A DNA stretch of 64,000 nucleotides from JAEYKI01 sp036679405 (GTDB lineage: Bacteria; Bacillota; Clostridia; Christensenellales; Christensenellaceae), in the NCBI GenBank assembly GCA_036679405.1, contig JAVBVZ010000004.1, forward strand, positions 62,001 through 126,000, given 5' to 3'. A program made the position numbers and the translations under genes. The notes under the pieces were generated by a model. The model worked only from the letters and a program-made list of their open reading frames with translations. It was not told the DNA's origin and did no database searches. Position 1 is the stretch's first letter. Every line of letters starts with the position of its first letter. Below are positions 61,559 through 64,000 of this stretch, in pieces.

Positions 61559-63386
61559 AGAAAAATTTTCGGAAGATCCGGTAAAGGTCCAGGAATCTTT
61601 GGGAAAAGAATTTAAACCTTTTAAAAATCCTGTTGATTCAAAAGACAGATGGATTATGCTTCTGATTACCCTCATTTACGCTGTTGTCGCTTATGTGAAT
61701 TTGGGAAGCTTTACTGCGCCCGAGACACAGTGTTATATGCAGCAGCCGGTTGTGATTCAGATGGATCAGTCGTCGGATATCGGAGACATACGCTACTATG
61801 CAGGCATTGGAGAAGGCACAATAGAATTTGAGTATTCTGATGATGGCGTAAATTATTACCCTGTGACCGATCTGGAGGGAAACGTTGCCACAATTGAGTA
61901 CAAAAATAAAAACATGTATGTTTGGAGAAGCACCGAAACCGATATACATGCCCGGTATATCTGGATAAATGTTATTGAACCGGGGATGAACATCAATGAA
62001 ATTGCGGTTTTTGACAAGGAAGGGAACCTGTTGCCTGTCGTATCCGCTTCTCTTCAGAACGGAGAAGCGGCAGAGCAGACTCAGCCACAGAATCTGATAG
62101 ACGAACAGGATATTGTTCCGGAAGATCCGTCCTATATGGACGATATGTATTTTGATGAGATATATCATGGCCGTACGGCTTATGAAGAAATCCATCATAT
62201 GAAAATCTATGAGATCACGCATCCTCCGCTTGGAAAAGATATTATGACCATTGGCCTGCATTTGTTCGGGATGACGCCTTTTGGATGGCGGTGTATGGGC
62301 ACGTTATTTGGGGTGTTGATGCTTCCCTTAATTTACATTTTTGCAAAGGCGCTGTTCAAAAAACGCAAATATGCCATCTTTGCAGCGGTGTTGATGGCAG
62401 TAGACTTCATGCATTTTTCCCAAACGCGTATTGGCACTATAGACAGCTACAGCGTATTCTTTATTATGCTGATGATGCTGTTTATGTATTACTATACACA
62501 GCGCAATTTTAATTTTGAGCCTTTGAAGAAAACGCTGTTGCCTTTATTTTTGTGCGGTCTGGCGTTTGGACTCGGCGCGGCTACAAAATGGCTGTGTTTG
62601 TATGCCGGCGCAGGGCTTGCTTTCATTTTCTTTTATACTTTGTGGCGCAGGCATAAAGAATATAGGATTGCAATGCAAAATCCAGAAAAACATCCAGAAC
62701 TTGTAGCAAATTACAAAAAAAATGTACTTTTTACAATACTTTGGTGTATACTGTTTTTTATAGTCATACCGGGCGTGATTTATCTCCTGGCATATATTCC
62801 GTATACACAGGTGGAAGATCCGAATAGTTATGGGCTGAAAGAGATCCTTGAAAATCAGAAGTACATGCTGAACTATCACGCAAATTTAAATCCCGCCAAG
62901 ACGCATCCTTTTGCATCCATGTGGTATACCTGGCCTTTGGATATCCGTCCGTTGTTGTTCTACAGTGATCAGACGACGCCTGGCGTGGTTTCAACCATGT
63001 CCACCATGGGAAATCCGTTGGTGTGGATAGGTGGCCTGATCGCATCTATTGTATTTATCTTTCTTGCGATCTTTAAAAGATACAGGTCAAAAGTCGCGGC
63101 TTTTTTGGGAATCAGTGCGCTTTCACAATTTTTGCCCTGGACGCTTGTATCCCGTGAAGTGTTCATATATCATTATTTTGCAACGACTCCTTTTTTGATT
63201 CTGTTGCTGGTGCTGATGCTCAAGCGAATTGACGAAAAATATCCCCGGGGAAAAAGAGTTACTATGATTTATGTGGTTGCCTGCGTAGCCGCATTCGCAT
63301 TCTTTTATCCGGTAATATCGGGCACGCCTGTTTCGGCAGAATATATTCCGTTTATTCGCTGGCTGCCGTCGTGGCCATTTTATTGA
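61521..63386 (+). CDS. PMT-like (GT39) membrane glycosyltransferase with discoidin-like insert
   Basis: Probable protein O-mannosyltransferase-family enzyme that moves a sugar from a polyprenyl-phosphate donor. The 621-residue protein has an N-terminal cytoplasmic stretch of about 45 residues, TM1 (about 50-68), an extracytoplasmic beta-rich segment resembling an F5/8-type C (discoidin) domain (about 70-180), the acid motif FDEIYHGRTAYEE and the THPPLGK block, then about 9 TMs with LLVLMLKRIDEKY near the end. ATG 61521 is taken as start; ATG 61497 is possible. Donor, acceptor and site of action are not known. Confidence 0.85.
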   Translation: MKKRRCQHTPRHEEKFSEDPVKVQESLGKEFKPFKNPVDSKDRWIMLLITLIYAVVAYVNLGSFTAPETQCYMQQPVVIQMDQSSDIGDIRYYAGIGEGTIEFEYSDDGVNYYPVTDLEGNVATIEYKNKNMYVWRSTETDIHARYIWINVIEPGMNINEIAVFDKEGNLLPVVSASLQNGEAAEQTQPQNLIDEQDIVPEDPSYMDDMYFDEIYHGRTAYEEIHHMKIYEITHPPLGKDIMTIGLHLFGMTPFGWRCMGTLFGVLMLPLIYIFAKALFKKRKYAIFAAVLMAVDFMHFSQTRIGTIDSYSVFFIMLMMLFMYYYTQRNFNFEPLKKTLLPLFLCGLAFGLGAATKWLCLYAGAGLAFIFFYTLWRRHKEYRIAMQNPEKHPELVANYKKNVLFTILWCILFFIVIPGVIYLLAYIPYTQVEDPNSYGLKEILENQKYMLNYHANLNPAKTHPFASMWYTWPLDIRPLLFYSDQTTPGVVSTMSTMGNPLVWIGGLIASIVFIFLAIFKRYRSKVAAFLGISALSQFLPWTLVSREVFIYHYFATTPFLILLLVLMLKRIDEKYPRGKRVTMIYVVACVAAFAFFYPVISGTPVSAEYIPFIRWLPSWPFY

Positions 63387-63450
63387 TAAAATTTGAAGTC
63401 TTGCTGCCGGAATATCTTTGTGTAGAAGTGCGCGGCGCAAAAGAGGTGCG

Positions 63451-63885
63451 ATGAGCAACGCTTTTGTAAATTGGGTCATAAAATTTCAAAAGGATATTAT
63501 ACAGTTTTTTAAGTTCCAATTTGTATCGGTCATTGCATATTGGGCTGATTACGGCGTTTTTGCATTGCTGTATGCTTTTGTTTTTTCTGCGAACCCGATT
63601 GGTTATATTTATTCAAAAATGATTTCCTATGTTGTAGGATTGATGACCAGCTATCTGATCAATAAGGCCTGGACATTCAACGTCAGGCGTCAGATTTTTT
63701 CAGGCTATCTATTGAAATTTGTTTTTGTGAATCTGGCAGCGCTCAGTGCAAACCTGACGGCTATGTATATATTGACAACATATTACAATATTATTCCTTA
63801 CGGATCCGCTATTATAGCGACATTGTTTTCATTCAGTATTAATTATTCAGGCAATAAGATATGGGTTTTTGAAAAGCGGAGATAA
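63451..63885 (+). CDS. GtrA family membrane protein
   Basis: The 144-residue protein has four transmembrane helices and the GtrA pattern (FQFVSVIAYWADYGVFALL, SYLINKAWTFN, FSINYSGNKIWVF). GtrA proteins are thought to flip polyprenyl-phosphate-linked sugars across the membrane, which would supply the two GT-C enzymes upstream. ATG 63451 follows AGAGGTG; an earlier frame from 63418 has no ribosome binding site. No GtrB-type GT2 synthase is seen in the window. Confidence 0.9.
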   Translation: MSNAFVNWVIKFQKDIIQFFKFQFVSVIAYWADYGVFALLYAFVFSANPIGYIYSKMISYVVGLMTSYLINKAWTFNVRRQIFSGYLLKFVFVNLAALSANLTAMYILTTYYNIIPYGSAIIATLFSFSINYSGNKIWVFEKRR

Positions 63886-63888
63886 AAG

Positions 63889-64000
63889 ATGTTAGCAAAA
63901 GTCTTGAGTTTTGCATTGAACGGACTGGCCGGATACCCTGTTTTGGTGGAGGTAGACGTTTATAAAGGCCTGCCTGCCTATGAAACGGTCGGCTTGCCCG
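63889..64000 (+). CDS. ComM/YifB family Mg-chelatase-like AAA+ protein (3' end outside window)
   Basis: The first 37 residues (LAKVLSFALNGLAGYPVLVEV, DVYKGLPAYETVGLP) match the N-terminus of ComM/YifB, an AAA+ protein that helps branch migration in natural transformation. GCGGAG lies 7 bases before ATG 63889. The rest is beyond the window, so the ATPase motifs cannot be seen. Confidence 0.9.
   Translation, partial: MLAKVLSFALNGLAGYPVLVEVDVYKGLPAYETVGLP

Noticed and set aside
1..64000. Prophage, insertion sequence or CRISPR array
   Set aside because: No transposase, integrase, phage or Cas gene and no regularly spaced repeats were found; gene content is contiguous core genome apart from the corrinoid and glycosylation cassettes.

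Overview
The window reads as a stretch of a Gram-positive, low-to-mid-GC Bacillota (Firmicutes) chromosome, most likely class Clostridia. The evidence is PolC-type DNA polymerase III with its 1436-residue layout, an IreB-RuvX-DUF1292 block, HemZ, RbgA, a WalR/PhoB-type two-component pair, strong AGGAGG ribosome binding sites and frequent TTG/GTG starts. No cell-wall or 16S marker allows a closer placement; an order near Christensenellales is only a guess. Nearly all of the window is conserved housekeeping sequence. No phage, insertion sequence, integrase or CRISPR array is visible, and no stretch above 300 bases lacks a gene.

Layout. 1-8.7 kb: the 3' part of a YgiQ radical-SAM gene, then the protein quality-control run tig-clpP-clpX-lon, engB and a metallophosphoesterase. 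8.9-13.1 kb: the main accessory island, with a PocR/AraC regulator, a free-standing corrinoid protein, a DUF1638 protein and an ASKHA corrinoid-activator-like ATPase, but no substrate methyltransferase. 13.2-17.8 kb: a YeiH exporter diverging from a LysR regulator, tRNA-Ala(CGC), a secreted NlpC/P60 hydrolase whose promoter carries a WalR-type box, and DAHP synthase. 18-21.4 kb: nrdR, pgeF and an OmpR-type response regulator with its kinase. 21.6-24.4 kb: cysteine desulfurase, Fe-S scaffold, IreB, RuvX and DUF1292.

24.6-37.2 kb is a translation, lipid and replication run: rpsB-tsf, pyrH-frr, a tiny PASTA-like ORF, uppS-cdsA-dxr-rseP-ispG, and polC. 37.3-49.7 kb holds secDF, recJ, relA, dtd, a metallo-hydrolase, hemZ, hisS-aspS and an RseC-like protein. 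49.7-58.1 kb holds smc-ftsY-ylxM-ffh-rpsP-khpA-rimM-trmD-rplS (chromosome structure, SRP targeting, ribosome maturation). 58.2-64 kb holds rbgA-rnhB-yraN, then a membrane glycosylation cassette (a GT-C transferase, a PMT-like transferase with a discoidin-like insert, and GtrA), and the first codons of a ComM/YifB gene.

Points that stand out: the corrinoid cassette without a methyltransferase and its ASKHA protein, which has a short cysteine motif in place of a ferredoxin domain; hisS, whose conserved N-terminus has no ATG, GTG or TTG start; a perfect WalR-type box on the NlpC/P60 promoter; a perfect stem-loop at the predicted 5' end of the ylxM-ffh transcript; tandem hairpins inside the corrinoid operon; and a solitary PASTA-like ORF overlapping frr.
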